Positions 42,830 to 52,590 of a DNA stretch of 64,000 nt are shown here, piece after piece. Position 1 is the first letter of the stretch. Every line of letters starts with the position of its first letter. Made by a program: the position numbers and the translations under genes. Source of the DNA: Panicum virgatum (taxonomy: Eukaryota > Streptophyta > Magnoliopsida > Poales > Poaceae); NCBI RefSeq assembly GCF_016808335.1, contig NC_053137.1:1302001-1366000 (forward strand). Reading direction: 5' to 3'. The notes under the pieces were generated by a model. It had not been told where the DNA came from. It saw nothing but the letters and a program-made list of their open reading frames with translations, and ran no database searches.

Positions 42830-43344
42830 TCGTAAGGCAGGATATGCGTGTGTCGTCTATATATCTTTGGGAGAGCCTGCACGGTGGGGCCATCAAGTCA
42901 GTGTCTACATTGGTTGTCGAATTTGGCAAAAAAAAATCCCAATCTAGTAACAATTTAATTTTTTATAATAACATATCACCTAAATAAATCTATACTATAA
43001 AGATCGAAAACAATTGAAAACTTTTCTCACTCAAATCGGGCCCGCCGTACCCCTCACGCTAGGTCCATATGTCAGCGTCGAGGGGGGTAGGAGGGGGTGT
43101 AAACCCATAGAAATCGTAGGTTGGGGGATGTTACACAGGGTTTGTAATAGCTATAACTATAAAGTATCAAGTCATACTTTAAGGTTTCGATAATCTTAAC
43201 ATTTATATACACTAAAATATACTTGGCATATTTTCTTTTGTTTCTATAGTTTAAAATAACCATAGTGTAGGAAGTTTCACATTTTTAAATTTATTTTGCT
43301 ATATGTAAACAATTAAATGAATTTTCAGATAAAATAAAAAATAT
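42830..43344. other. spacer, no gene seen
   Basis: Likely former promoter side of copy E (GTAAGGCAGGATATGCG resembles GTTAGGCAGGAGATGCG upstream of copy D at 19665), then AT-rich DNA. Confidence 0.45.
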
Positions 43345-43745
43345 TTTTAGAGGCGGGTGATGGCGTCACCCGCCCCTAGAAATGTATTTGTAGGGGCAAG
43401 TGACGGCGTCACCCACCCCTACAAATTAATTTTCGAGTTAATATAAAATTATAGCATACCTCATAGTCATAAGTGGTTGTGTGGTGTAGTGGTAAGTAAG
43501 GAACGCACGAGGCTGGAGGTAAGCGGTTCGAATTTCAAGTAATGCAAGTGTGTATATTTCATAAAAAAATAGCTTGACACTATAGGCTAGTGGCTGGTTG
43601 GCTAGGATAATTTTTTTCTTTTTTATTTTGATATTTTCAATTTTTTGTGGACCTTTTTTATTTTCTGGACATGGATTTGTAGGGGCAGGCCATGGCATGA
43701 CCCGCCCCTATAAATCAATTTTTAGGGACGGGCTATCCACCAGAC
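43345..43745. mobile_element. CACTA-like subterminal fragment with a tRNA-like insert
   Basis: Inverted words GGCGGGTGATGGCGTCACCCGCC (43353), GGGGCAAGTGACGGCGTCACCCACCCC (43396) and GGGGCAGGCCATGGCATGACCCGCCCC (43682), each around TTTGTAGGGGC/GCCCCTACAAAT, are typical of the CACTACTACAAAA-type families. Termini are missing. It has the same style as the fragment at 17861. Confidence 0.5.
43473..43540 (+). repeat. tRNA-derived sequence (SINE head or tRNA pseudogene)
   Basis: A-box-like TGGTGTAGTGG at 43482-43492 and B-box-like GGTTCGAATTT at 43525-43535, 33 bp between. The whole does not fold into a sound cloverleaf by eye. Possibly a SINE 5' part; no tail or TSD identified. Confidence 0.4.
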
Positions 43746-44165
43746 GCCTCAAAACATCACGATGGTATCTCTCATGTCCCTCCCGTGCTATACGAAAATC
43801 TTCACTCGCAAATCTCTGCCCATTAATCTCGTATCGGTGGCGGTCAGCGTAGCGGCGGCGGAAGCCGGGGTCGGAGAGGACGCGGTGCCACGACTTGCAG
43901 ACAAGGGAGGCGCGCTTGCAGCACTGCCCTCCCTGTGCCGGCGAGAGGCGCGCGGAGGAGGATGTGGCCGAGAAGGTCGTCCGGTAGATCGGACAGCGCC
44001 GTCGCATTGTTGTTGGTGCTTGATGTGGAAGGAGCACCGTCATCCTCCGACTGCTCGGGGTGGCCGCCGCCGCCGGCGCGCTCCGCAGCGCCGCCGCAGG
44101 CCGGCTTATTAGGACGGTGCCGCTTCCGATCGCGTCGTCGTTGTCCCTCGTGGCAGAAGGGAGGT
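43745..44165 (-). pseudogene. F-box gene copy F, frameshifted
   Basis: The minus strand reads ALSDLPDDLLGHILLR in one frame, then RLSPAQGGQCCKRASLVCKS, WHRVLSDPGFRRRYADRHR in another. Compared with copies D and E there are four extra bases (GCGC) between ...CTCCGC and CTCTCGCC, near 43955. The C-terminal half is absent: the sequence runs into the CACTA-like fragment. Confidence 0.75.
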
Positions 44166-44189
44166 TGGGGGCGGAAACCTAGGCGGATG

Positions 44190-44611
44190 ATATAATATAA
44201 TAAAGTCTCTGAAGATGAAGATTAAGTGCTGCAGCTTTACATAGAACTGAAATTCTACAAGTCGTAACAGGCAAGTCTCTGAACTGAACCAAGTCATTCT
44301 TCTTCACTCCTCAGAGCATCTGGCAATGAAAATTTGAACTGCTGGGGGGCTTCATCCCGAGCCGTTGAACATCGGATCGGACGGTTGAGCTGCGCTGCGG
44401 CCTCCACCGACTTGCCTGCCTGCCTCAGCCTCAGCCTCAGCCTCTGCCTCTGCCTCTGCTTGGTAAAACTTCGAATCCAAGGGAGGGAGGGAAACGAAAT
44501 AGCAAGCGCCGAGCAGAGCAAACAATCCCCTCAACCCCCCCCCCCCCAAATTGCCGCCTCCAAATCCACCGCGCCGGACCCCAAATCGGACGCAATCGGA
44601 CCCACGGGGGG
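44190..44611. other. spacer with CCTCAG microsatellite and poly-C run
   Basis: 44405-44460 is (CCTCAG/CCTCTG)n. 44536-44549 is a C run. Possible promoter/leader of the gene that follows; no TATA box identified. Confidence 0.45.
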
Positions 44612-45183
44612 ATGCCGCCGTGGGATCAAGACGGCGAGGAGGAGTTCGGCGCCGACAACGCCCACACGGCGGATGGGCTCGTCAAGCTTGAGTTCAATGA
44701 TGCGCAAAGCATGTCAGCGGACGTTGAGAAGGCGGCAAGGAGCACGGCTGGTGGTTTGGGAACCAGGACAGGCTCGAGCAGACCTCCATCCTGCACCGCT
44801 ACCTGTCAGGTATTTCCATATCGCTAGACTATGCCAAGAGGTTGCTGGAGGAAGACGCGGAGGTGGACAGGTTCGAGATTGAACGCATCAGCGCGGCTGC
44901 CGGGAAGCTCACCCCTCTCTGCGGCCTCCAGCCGGACAACCTCTCCACCCAGGTGCAAGCAATCAACCAGGGCATCGCATCAATGCTTGAAGAAGCTCTC
45001 CCCCATCTCAATCAGCAGCCCGACCACTACCCACCCAATCTTGTTGCAAATCTTAGCACTCAGGTAGCACAATTGCTAGAGGCTGTAAAGGGCATCTGGG
45101 GCACAGACATAGAGTATCCTGATGTCGAGGCGCCACTGGCATCACCACCCCCCCCGGTCACTAGTAGAGCCGATAGACTTTGA
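44612..45183 (+). pseudogene. small uncharacterised gene with one frameshift
   Basis: Reading from MPPWDQDGEEEFGADN at 44612 to about 44735, then one base out of phase to 45183. The second part contains KEHGWWFGNQDRLEQTS, LHRYLSGISISLDYAKRLL, EEDAEVDRFEIERISAAAG, LTPLCGLQPDNLSTQ and a Pro-rich end. The two parts join sensibly (VEKAA / KEHGWW) if one base is missing in GCGGCAAGG. The product would be about 190 residues, acidic and helical. I do not recognise the family. It could be a real gene with a sequencing error, or a recent pseudogene. An intron explanation is less likely because no GT-AG pair lies at the break. Confidence 0.5.
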
Positions 45184-45189
45184 CTGTTA

Positions 45190-45960
45190 TCGATTCATTC
45201 TTGTGCAAGCATACTGTGGGAGAAACACGCTGCAGAGCCGTTAGACTTTGATGGTTACAGATTCATTTTTGTGCATTCTATATTGGGAGAAACATGCTGC
45301 ATTAGTATTGCATGGTTTTACAAATTCCATGTACAGAATATTTTTGTGCATCGAAGGTGTATGAGATTGCTTTCATGGTTTCTTACAATTCCATGTACAG
45401 AATATTTTTCTGCATCCAAGATATTACTGCACTACCCAAATTATTGTGTCACCACCATCCGCCTAACTACTAACAAATTACTCCACGCTGGATGGAATTG
45501 TAGAGTGTAGAAGCCCTTGAACAGAAAGATGGCACAGAAATGAAATCCCTTCACCTCTCTTGCCCAGTAACTTCCTGCTGACCCTGCCCAACTTTATGAA
45601 AAGTCTGAGGCGTGCTACAACGCACCATTTTTTCATCCTAGTTCAAAACTTAGGCTATTAATTGTTGTGAACGAAAAATAGATAAGAACAAGAAATTTGA
45701 AGCAACAACTCAATGTTTCAACATCACTATACAATAGAACAACATCATCATCAAGAAGTAATGAGAAGCATACGATTCAGCAACCTGTCAATTCATAAAA
45801 CAACTAATGCTGGAGCCCAAGATAATCCCATGTATTATGAGAGAGGAGTCCCATTCTAAATTGGTTGTGACAAAAACAATTCATTTGGAATGTATCATAG
45901 AACAGAGTTTAACACTGAACACAACATGCACAATAGCTACAAGTCATCTAGAGATTGCCA
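45190..45960. other. spacer with two short imperfect duplications
   Basis: ACTTTGA-TGTTA--GATTCATT (45177, 45247) with GGGAGAAACA(C/T)GCTGCA (45218, 45285), and AATTCCATGTACAGAATATTTTT (45323, 45389), are repeated about 70 bp apart. No gene seen. Confidence 0.5.
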
Positions 45961-47438
45961 CTATGGCACCGGCTCAGGGCTCCAAAACCTTGAATTCAAC
46001 ACTTGAGGGAACTTTCCCAACAATATATCTTTCAATAGCCTCAACAGCGGCACAGCGGCTTTTTCTGATATCATCCTTTTTTTTCGCAACCGTGCCTGGG
46101 CACGTTTTTCATTAAGAGGAAGAAAGAAAGTAGCTACAAAAGGAATCGGTCACAGTTGGTACCGGCCCTAAGAGTTCTCTCTGGTCCCTATTACATGGCC
46201 AAAGTTTCGCGGCCTGATACAACCGAAGTTGCAAACGATTCTAAATGCCTAAAACTGGCTTGGGACCAAGCCATGATCTCATCAAAGACTCTACCCTCGA
46301 TATCCTGGACCGTGCGACTTCGGCGATCAAAAGTTCTATCGTTTCTTTCCTTCCACAGAAGCCAACAAATGAGCACCACTAGAGAGTCAAAACCCCGACG
46401 CCAAACTTTGGGAATCAGCTTCCGTGCATGCGCCCACCAATCCAGGATGAAATCAGATTGAGTCTGTTGCAGAACTCGCTCATATCCCAACTGGCGCAAG
46501 ACCTGAAACCATACTTCACGAGAGAAAGGGCATGATAGCAATAGATGATAGATAGTTTCAGAGGATTGGTCGCAGAGCACGCAATTGTCGTCATCCTGCA
46601 GACCTCGTCTTTTCCTTCGAGCGGCGGTCCAGCACCTGTCATGGATGACGAGCCAAATGAAGAATTTACACTTTGCTGGAGCTCGAGCCCTGCGGAGCAG
46701 CTTGGCTCCCTCAACCGGGTGCTGTCCAATGAAGAACGCCGAGTAAGCCGACGAGGTGGAGATGACCCTATCCGAAGTCCACCTCCAGCAAATCCTATCC
46801 GGCTGATCCGCAATGAGATTGATCTGCCTCACGCGATCCCAGGTTTGCAAATATTCCAATAGGACCTGCACGGTGAGAGCCCCCGAGATATCACTGATCC
46901 ATTTGTCATCGAGCAAAGTGTCTGCGACCGTTCGTTGCTGCTTGCAGCGAGAACCGACAGCGTTACATAAGCAGGGCGCCAGATCTAGCAGGGACTGGCC
47001 TTGCAACCAGCGATCCGTCCAAAAAAGCGCCTTCTTGCCGTCCCCCAACTCCACATATATTGATGCCTGAAACATAGCCTCCACAAGGCGCTCACCCTCA
47101 GCAGAAGCTCCAGCCAAGGCCTCAGGTCGTCAGTTCTTCTCAGCCAGAGCCAACGCATACGCAAAGCATACCCGAACTTTTGTAAATCAACAATCCCAAG
47201 GCCACCAAGCTCAGGCGGCCTGCATACTCGGGGCCAAGCCAACAAGCAGTGTCCACCTTTGGCCTCCTTGGATCCTTTCCACAGAAAATTTCGTCTACAG
47301 TTATCGATGCATTTGATCACCCACGGAGAGAGGTTAATAGCAAGGGCCGTGTGTGTGGGGATGGCCGAAAGTGTACTCTTGATCAGCACAGCTCTGCCGG
47401 CTTTAGTAAGCAACCCTACCTTCCAGGACGGCAGTCGA

Positions 47439-47824
47439 TGTTGGCACTCCCTCACCACACTCACTCACTCTTGCAGGTGGAGAAGAAGAAGGGGAGAGGA
47501 AGAAGAAGCTCAGGAAGAGCACACACGGCAGTGGAGCTGCTTAAAAAAACCACTGAGCTGCAGCTGCTCTCTCCTTTATACACAACCAAGTCAAGGTGAG
47601 TCATTTACAAGGTATGGCCTTACAGTGCTTTGCAGCTTCTAACACTACTTGCTACTGCTGCTGCTACTACTTGCTACTGCTGCCATGCTGCTACTAGCAG
47701 CTGCAACTATGCTCACTAGTCTTTGCCGCCCAAATTCAAGTGGCAAGCCACGGCAGGTCAAAGAGGTAGAGCTACTACTACTATAATGAAAGAGAGCAAG
47801 CTAGAGCATGGTGATTATCTAACA
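47439..47824 (-). repeat. 3' LTR of the copia element
   Basis: Same length and sequence as the other LTR. Confidence 0.92.
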
Positions 47825-47833
47825 AATCTTCCC

Positions 47834-50800
47834 CTAATCGCATTGCTCTTGCTTGATTTCCTCAACTCCAATCTTGGTCCTCAACTCTGTGAGTCGAACG
47901 CGCCCAAATGGCTTGGTGAGGATGTCACCGAGCTGTCGAGCAGTCTCGACATGCTCGAGCTTGATCTGTCCACCATCGACGCAGTCACGGATGTAGTGGA
48001 ACTTGGTGTCGATGTGCTTGCTCCGGTCGTGGTGGACGGGGGGTTCTTGGCAAGGGCAATGGCGGACTGGTTGTCCATCATCAGGACGGGTGCCCGAGCG
48101 TCTTCTCCGGTGAGCTCTGCCAGCAGCCCTCCCCAGCCAAACTCCCTGGCAACATGCCGTCGCCGCCGCAATGTACTCTGCCTCGCAAGTGCTTAGCGCG
48201 ACGACCTTCTGCTTCGTCGATTGCCAGGAGATCGGGCACGCTCCAAGGAAGAAGAGCACGCCAGTCGTGCTCCGCCGTCCATCAACGTCGCCCGCCATGT
48301 CGCTGTCGCTGAAAACCGATCAGCTCCAGCTCTCCCCTGCTCCTCCTTGGGTAGATGAGCCCGTAGCCGCGCGTCCCCGCCACATAGCGGAGCAGATGCT
48401 TGACCGCGGCGAGGTGATCCTCCCGCGGTTCCGCCATGAACCGGCTCACGTACCCCACGGCGAACCCAATGTCCGGCCGCGTGTGTGTGAGGTAGCGTAG
48501 CCCGCCGACGATGCTCCGGTAGCTCGTGGCGTCCACCAAGGGGGCAGTGCTGTCCTTTGACAGCTTGATCTTCTCTTCCATGGGCGTCTGGCACGCCCTG
48601 CACTCGCCCATCCCGCTCCGCTCCAGCAGTTTCTCGGCGTAGGAGCTCTGGCGGAGCGTGATGGCGTCCCTCCCCTGCTCCACCTCGATCCCGAGATAGT
48701 AGGTGAGCAGGCCGAGGTCAGACATGCGGAACATCGCCTTCATCTTCTTCTTGAACGCGTCGATGTCACGCTGCTCTGTGCCGGTGACGATGAGGTCGTC
48801 GACGTACACGCCGACGATTACCAGTCCGCCCTTCGACCGGTGCGTGTAGAGGGCGTGCTCGGTGGCGCACTTGGTGTAGCCGAGCGTGGTGAGGCTGGCG
48901 TCGAGCTTGATGTTCCATGCGCGCGGCGCCTGACGCAGCCCGTACAAGGCCTTGCGCAGGCGGAGCACCCTGTGCTCCTCGCCGGCGACGACAAATCCCG
49001 GCTGCTGCACGTACACTTCCTCAGCGAGTTCCCCGTTGAGGAACGCCGATTTCACGTCCAGATGATGGACCTCCCAGCTCCTTGACGCCGCCAGCGCCAG
49101 TAGCAGGCGCACAGACTCCATGCGCGCCACCGGCGCAAAGACTTCTTCGAAGTCGATGCCCTCGCGCTGCACGAATCCTTTGGCCACGAGCCGCGCCTTG
49201 TGCCGCACCACCTTGCCGCGCTCGTTCTTCTTCACCTTGAACACCCACTTCAATCCGATCGGCCGGCATCCGATCGGCGGGTCCACAAGTTCCCAGGTGT
49301 GGTTCTCCTCCACCGCCGCCATCTCCTCCAGCATCGCCACCCGCCAGCAAGCCTCCTGCTCTGCTGCGGCGAAGCTCGGTGGCTCCTCTGCGCTGCCCAG
49401 GTGCAGCTCGAGATCGTCCAGCACCCGGGCCGCCTGCCCTGGTGGACTGGAATCACCGACGAGATCATCCACCGCGCGGAACCGGAGCGGCTCGCCGGAG
49501 TACTCCGCATCGACGTTCGAGGAGGCGGAGGAGGCGTGACGTAGTGGATCGGCGATGCTGAGCCTGGTGATGGTGCCGCAGGTGTGGCCGGCGACCCCGC
49601 AGGCAAATGCGGAGCCGGTTCCGCTTCCCCTGTTTCCGAAACAGGGGAGGCTGGAGCAGGGGAGCCGCCGCCTGGGCTCGTTGCCGCCGCACCTGAAGCA
49701 GGGGAGCCAACTCCTGGGCTCGCCGCTGCTTCCCCGTCGGCGTCCTCCCCGTCCTGGACCTCCACGTGCTCGATGATGAAGTCCCTCCAGGCTCCGCGCA
49801 CTGCTTCCCCATCACCTTGCTCCTCCTCCCAACTCCAACACGCCGCCTCATCAAAACCACGTCGCGGGACACCACCACGCGCCGTGCCTGCGGATCGTAG
49901 AGCCGGTACGCCTTGCTACCGCGCTCGTAACCCAGGAACACCATCGGGCTGCTCCGATCCTCCAACTTGGGGAGGTTGGGCTTCGTCTTCTTCACATGCC
50001 CGATGCAGCCGAATGTCCTGAGGAAGGACACATCCGGCTTCCTTCCGTGCCATGCCTCGAACGGCGTCATGCCGTCCAAGCTCTTGGTGGGCGCGCGGTT
50101 CAGAATGAACACCGCCGTGCTCACCGCCTCGCCCCAGAACGCCGCCGGCATCCTCTTGGCCTTGAGCATGCTCCTCGCCATGCCGACGACCGTCTGGTTC
50201 CTCCTTTCCACGACTCCGTTCTGCTGCGGTGAGTACGGCGCCGTGAGATGGCGTTCCACGCCTTGTCCGGCGCAGTAGAGCCCGAACTCGATCGAAGTGA
50301 ACTCGCCGCCGCGATCCGTCCGCAGCACGCGCAGCTTCTTCCCCGATTCTGTCTCCACCCGCGCCTGGAACTCCTTGATCGCCGCCGGCGCCTCATCCTT
50401 GCTTGACAGGAGGTGCAGCCACATGTAGCGGCTGCAGTCGTCCACCAGAAGCAGGAAGTAGCGCCGCCCGCCGTGCGTTGCTGGCGTGATTGGCCCGCAG
50501 AGGTCGCCGTGGACGAGCTCGAGGATGTCGCCGGCGCGGTAGCTCGCCTTCTTGGGGAAAGGCAGCCTCCTCTGCTTCCCAGCGAGGCAGCTGTCGCAGA
50601 GCTCGCCCGCGTGCTCGATCAGCGGCAGCCCTCTCACCATGCCTCGCCTCGCCATCCTGGCCAGAGCGTCAAAGCTCAGGTGGCCGTAGCGCGCGTGCCA
50701 GCGCCATGCGTCGTCGTCGCAGCGTGCCGCCAAGCACACCGGGCGCGCAATGCGCAGCGCCAGGGTGTAGAGGCGGTTCTTGCTCCGCGCGACCTTGGCG

Positions 50801-51130
50801 AGTAGCTTCCGCTCGCGATCTCTGATCCGGAGCACGCCTCCGTCAATCAGCACCTGGCAGCCTCGCTCGTCGAGCTGGCCAATGCTGATGATGTTGCTCC
50901 GGAGCTTGGGGATGAAGTACACGTTCGTGAGCGCCTTGTGCTCGCCGTCCTTGCACTGGAACACGACCGTGCCGCGCCCCTGAATGCCAACGCCGGAGTT
51001 GTCCCCGAACTTCACGATGCCGACGACTCCGGTGTCGAGCTCGGAGAAGGCCGCGCGGTTGCCGGTCATGTGGTTGCTCGCGCCGGTATCGAGGTACCAC
51101 TGCTCCTCCGCCTCCTTTTCCGCCCGCCCG
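47834..51130 (-). pseudogene. copia Pol region (protease, integrase, RT, RNase H) with frameshifts
   Basis: Protease WYLDTGASNHMTGN, then the integrase zinc region (HARYGHLSFDAL, CDSCLAGKQ), catalytic core with ELVHGDLCGPI, VLRTDRGGEF and PQQNGVVERRNQ. RT has [62 protein letters not shown] and the intact box [11 protein letters not shown]. RNase H has STTGVLFFLGACPISWQS, STCEAEYIAA and HIDTKFHYIRD. Frame changes lie at 49853-49856 (T run on the coding strand), about 49520, 48312-48315 (T run), 48127-48134 and 48039-48044 (C run). All catalytic motifs that can be read are intact. Confidence 0.88.
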
Positions 51131-52175
51131 AGGTTGACCCCGCGCGTGGTTCGTCGAGCTCGACGTGCCCGCCGCGGTCCTCTGCCTCGGTGTTGATGGC
51201 GCAGACCTGCGCCATGAGCAGCGCAGGCTCTTCCTCGTCATCCTGGGCGAGATGCGCCCTCTCCTGGCGCCTTGGCTCCTTGCAATCTCGGGCCCAGTGC
51301 CCGATTTTGCCGCAATTGTGGCACCGATCCTTTTCGGCGGCGCGATTGCCGCCGTCCTTGTCGGTCCCCTCAGCCTTCCGCCGCGGTTTGCCGCGCCGCC
51401 TGCCGCGCGCACCGCTTCCGCCACCTCCGCGCGAAACAGAGGAGCCCTCCCCCTGCTTCCTCTCGCGCAGGCGCGCCGCCCCACTGCTCCTCCGTGAGCA
51501 GTAGCTGGCCGCCGGCGGTCGTGCGGGCGGTTGCCTCCGCGCGATCTTCAACCCCTTGAGCCGCCCGGTCACCTCCTCGATTGTGAGCGTGCTCATGTCG
51601 AGCAGCGTCTCAATCGAGAGCGCAATCTGCGCGAATCGTGGCGGCACGACGCGGAGATACTTCGCCACCGCCTCCTCCTCGCCGATGTCGACGCCGACCT
51701 GCGCTAGCTGGCTCACCAGTGAGGTGAGCCGCAGCGCGAAGTCCTCGATGGCCTCTCCATCGCGGAACGCGATTGCCTCGTACTCCCGCCTGAGCTGCTG
51801 CGCCTTCGCCCTGCGCACGCGGTCGCCTCCCAGCCGCATCGTCTCCAAACTCTCCCAGGCCTCCTTTGCGGAGTCCTTGGCGCCGAGCGGGACGACGTAC
51901 TCTGTTGGCACCGACTTGAGGATGGCCTCCATGGCCGACTGGTCGTCTTCTTCGTCGGTGGTGCCCGCTGTCACCGCCGCCCACAGGCGCCTTGCCTTGA
52001 GCATCACCTTCATCAGCACCACCCACTCGGCGTAGTTCGTGCGGGTGAGCATGGGATACTGCGCGTTGCCGGCTTCCCGCACCGTCTTCTTCACGACGTA
52101 CGTCGTCTGCCGACCACGCCGCTCCGGGGAACGCCCGCGCCCACGCTCACGATCCAGGGAAGTCATGGCCACCAA
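51066..52175 (-). CDS. copia Gag region
   Basis: Open frame of 369 residues. The N terminus has NYAEWVVLMKVMLKARRLW, then the UBN2-type gag core (AKEAWESLETMRLGGDRVRR, LRREYEAIAFRDGEAIEDFA, LTSLVSQLAQVG), a basic stretch and the zinc knuckle CHNCGKIGHWARDC. In this family gag and pol share one frame. Here the frame leaves the protease frame at a run of four C on the plus strand (51138-51141), so the end (after HVELDEPR) is out of phase. Confidence 0.85.
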   Translation of the reverse strand: MVAMTSLDRERGRGRSPERRGRQTTYVVKKTVREAGNAQYPMLTRTNYAEWVVLMKVMLKARRLWAAVTAGTTDEEDDQSAMEAILKSVPTEYVVPLGAKDSAKEAWESLETMRLGGDRVRRAKAQQLRREYEAIAFRDGEAIEDFALRLTSLVSQLAQVGVDIGEEEAVAKYLRVVPPRFAQIALSIETLLDMSTLTIEEVTGRLKGLKIARRQPPARPPAASYCSRRSSGAARLRERKQGEGSSVSRGGGGSGARGRRRGKPRRKAEGTDKDGGNRAAEKDRCHNCGKIGHWARDCKEPRRQERAHLAQDDEEEPALLMAQVCAINTEAEDRGGHVELDEPRAGSTSGGRKRRRRSSGTSIPARATT

Positions 52176-52191
52176 GCTCGAACACTCAAGC

Positions 52192-52203
52192 TCTGAATAC
52201 CAC
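52192..52203 (-). promoter_or_regulatory. primer binding site of the copia element
   Basis: TGGTATTCAGAG on the minus strand just inside the 5' LTR: the tRNA-iMet complement TGGTATCAGAG with one extra T. Confidence 0.65.
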
Positions 52204-52204
52204 T

Positions 52205-52590
52205 TGTTGGCACTCCCTCACCACACTCACTCACTCTTGCAGGTGGAGAAGAAGAAGGGGAGAGGAAGAAGAAGCTCAGGAAGAGCACACACGGCAGTGG
52301 AGCTGCTTAAAAAAACCACTGAGCTGCAGCTGCTCTCTCCTTTATACACAACCAAGTCAAGGTGAGTCATTTACAAGGTATGGCCTTACAGTGCTTTGCA
52401 GCTTCTAACACTACTTGCTACTGCTGCTGCTACTACTTGCTACTGCTGCCATGCTGCTACTAGCAGCTGCAACTATGCTCACTAGTCTTTGCCGCCCAAA
52501 TTCAAGTGGCAAGCCACGGCAGGTCAAAGAGGTAGAGCTACTACTACTATAATGAAAGAGAGCAAGCTAGAGCATGGTGATTATCTAACA
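52205..52590 (-). repeat. 5' LTR of the copia element
   Basis: TATAAA on the minus strand (plus-strand 52341-52346). Contains (CTGCTGCTACTA)-type short repeats. Confidence 0.92.

Larger units (their letters stand above)
47439..52590 (-). mobile_element. Ty1/copia LTR retrotransposon, identical LTRs, nested in the LINE
   Basis: LTRs 47439-47824 and 52205-52590, both 386 bp and identical as read. TSD GTCGA (47434-47438, 52591-52595). Primer site next to the 5' LTR. Gag-pol on the minus strand with all copia domains in copia order (integrase before RT), but with several one-base frame changes. Very recent insertion. Confidence 0.95.

Noticed and set aside
49120..51504. Plus-strand open frames of 130-190 codons
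   Set aside because: All antisense to the copia gag-pol, whose domains are unmistakable on the minus strand.
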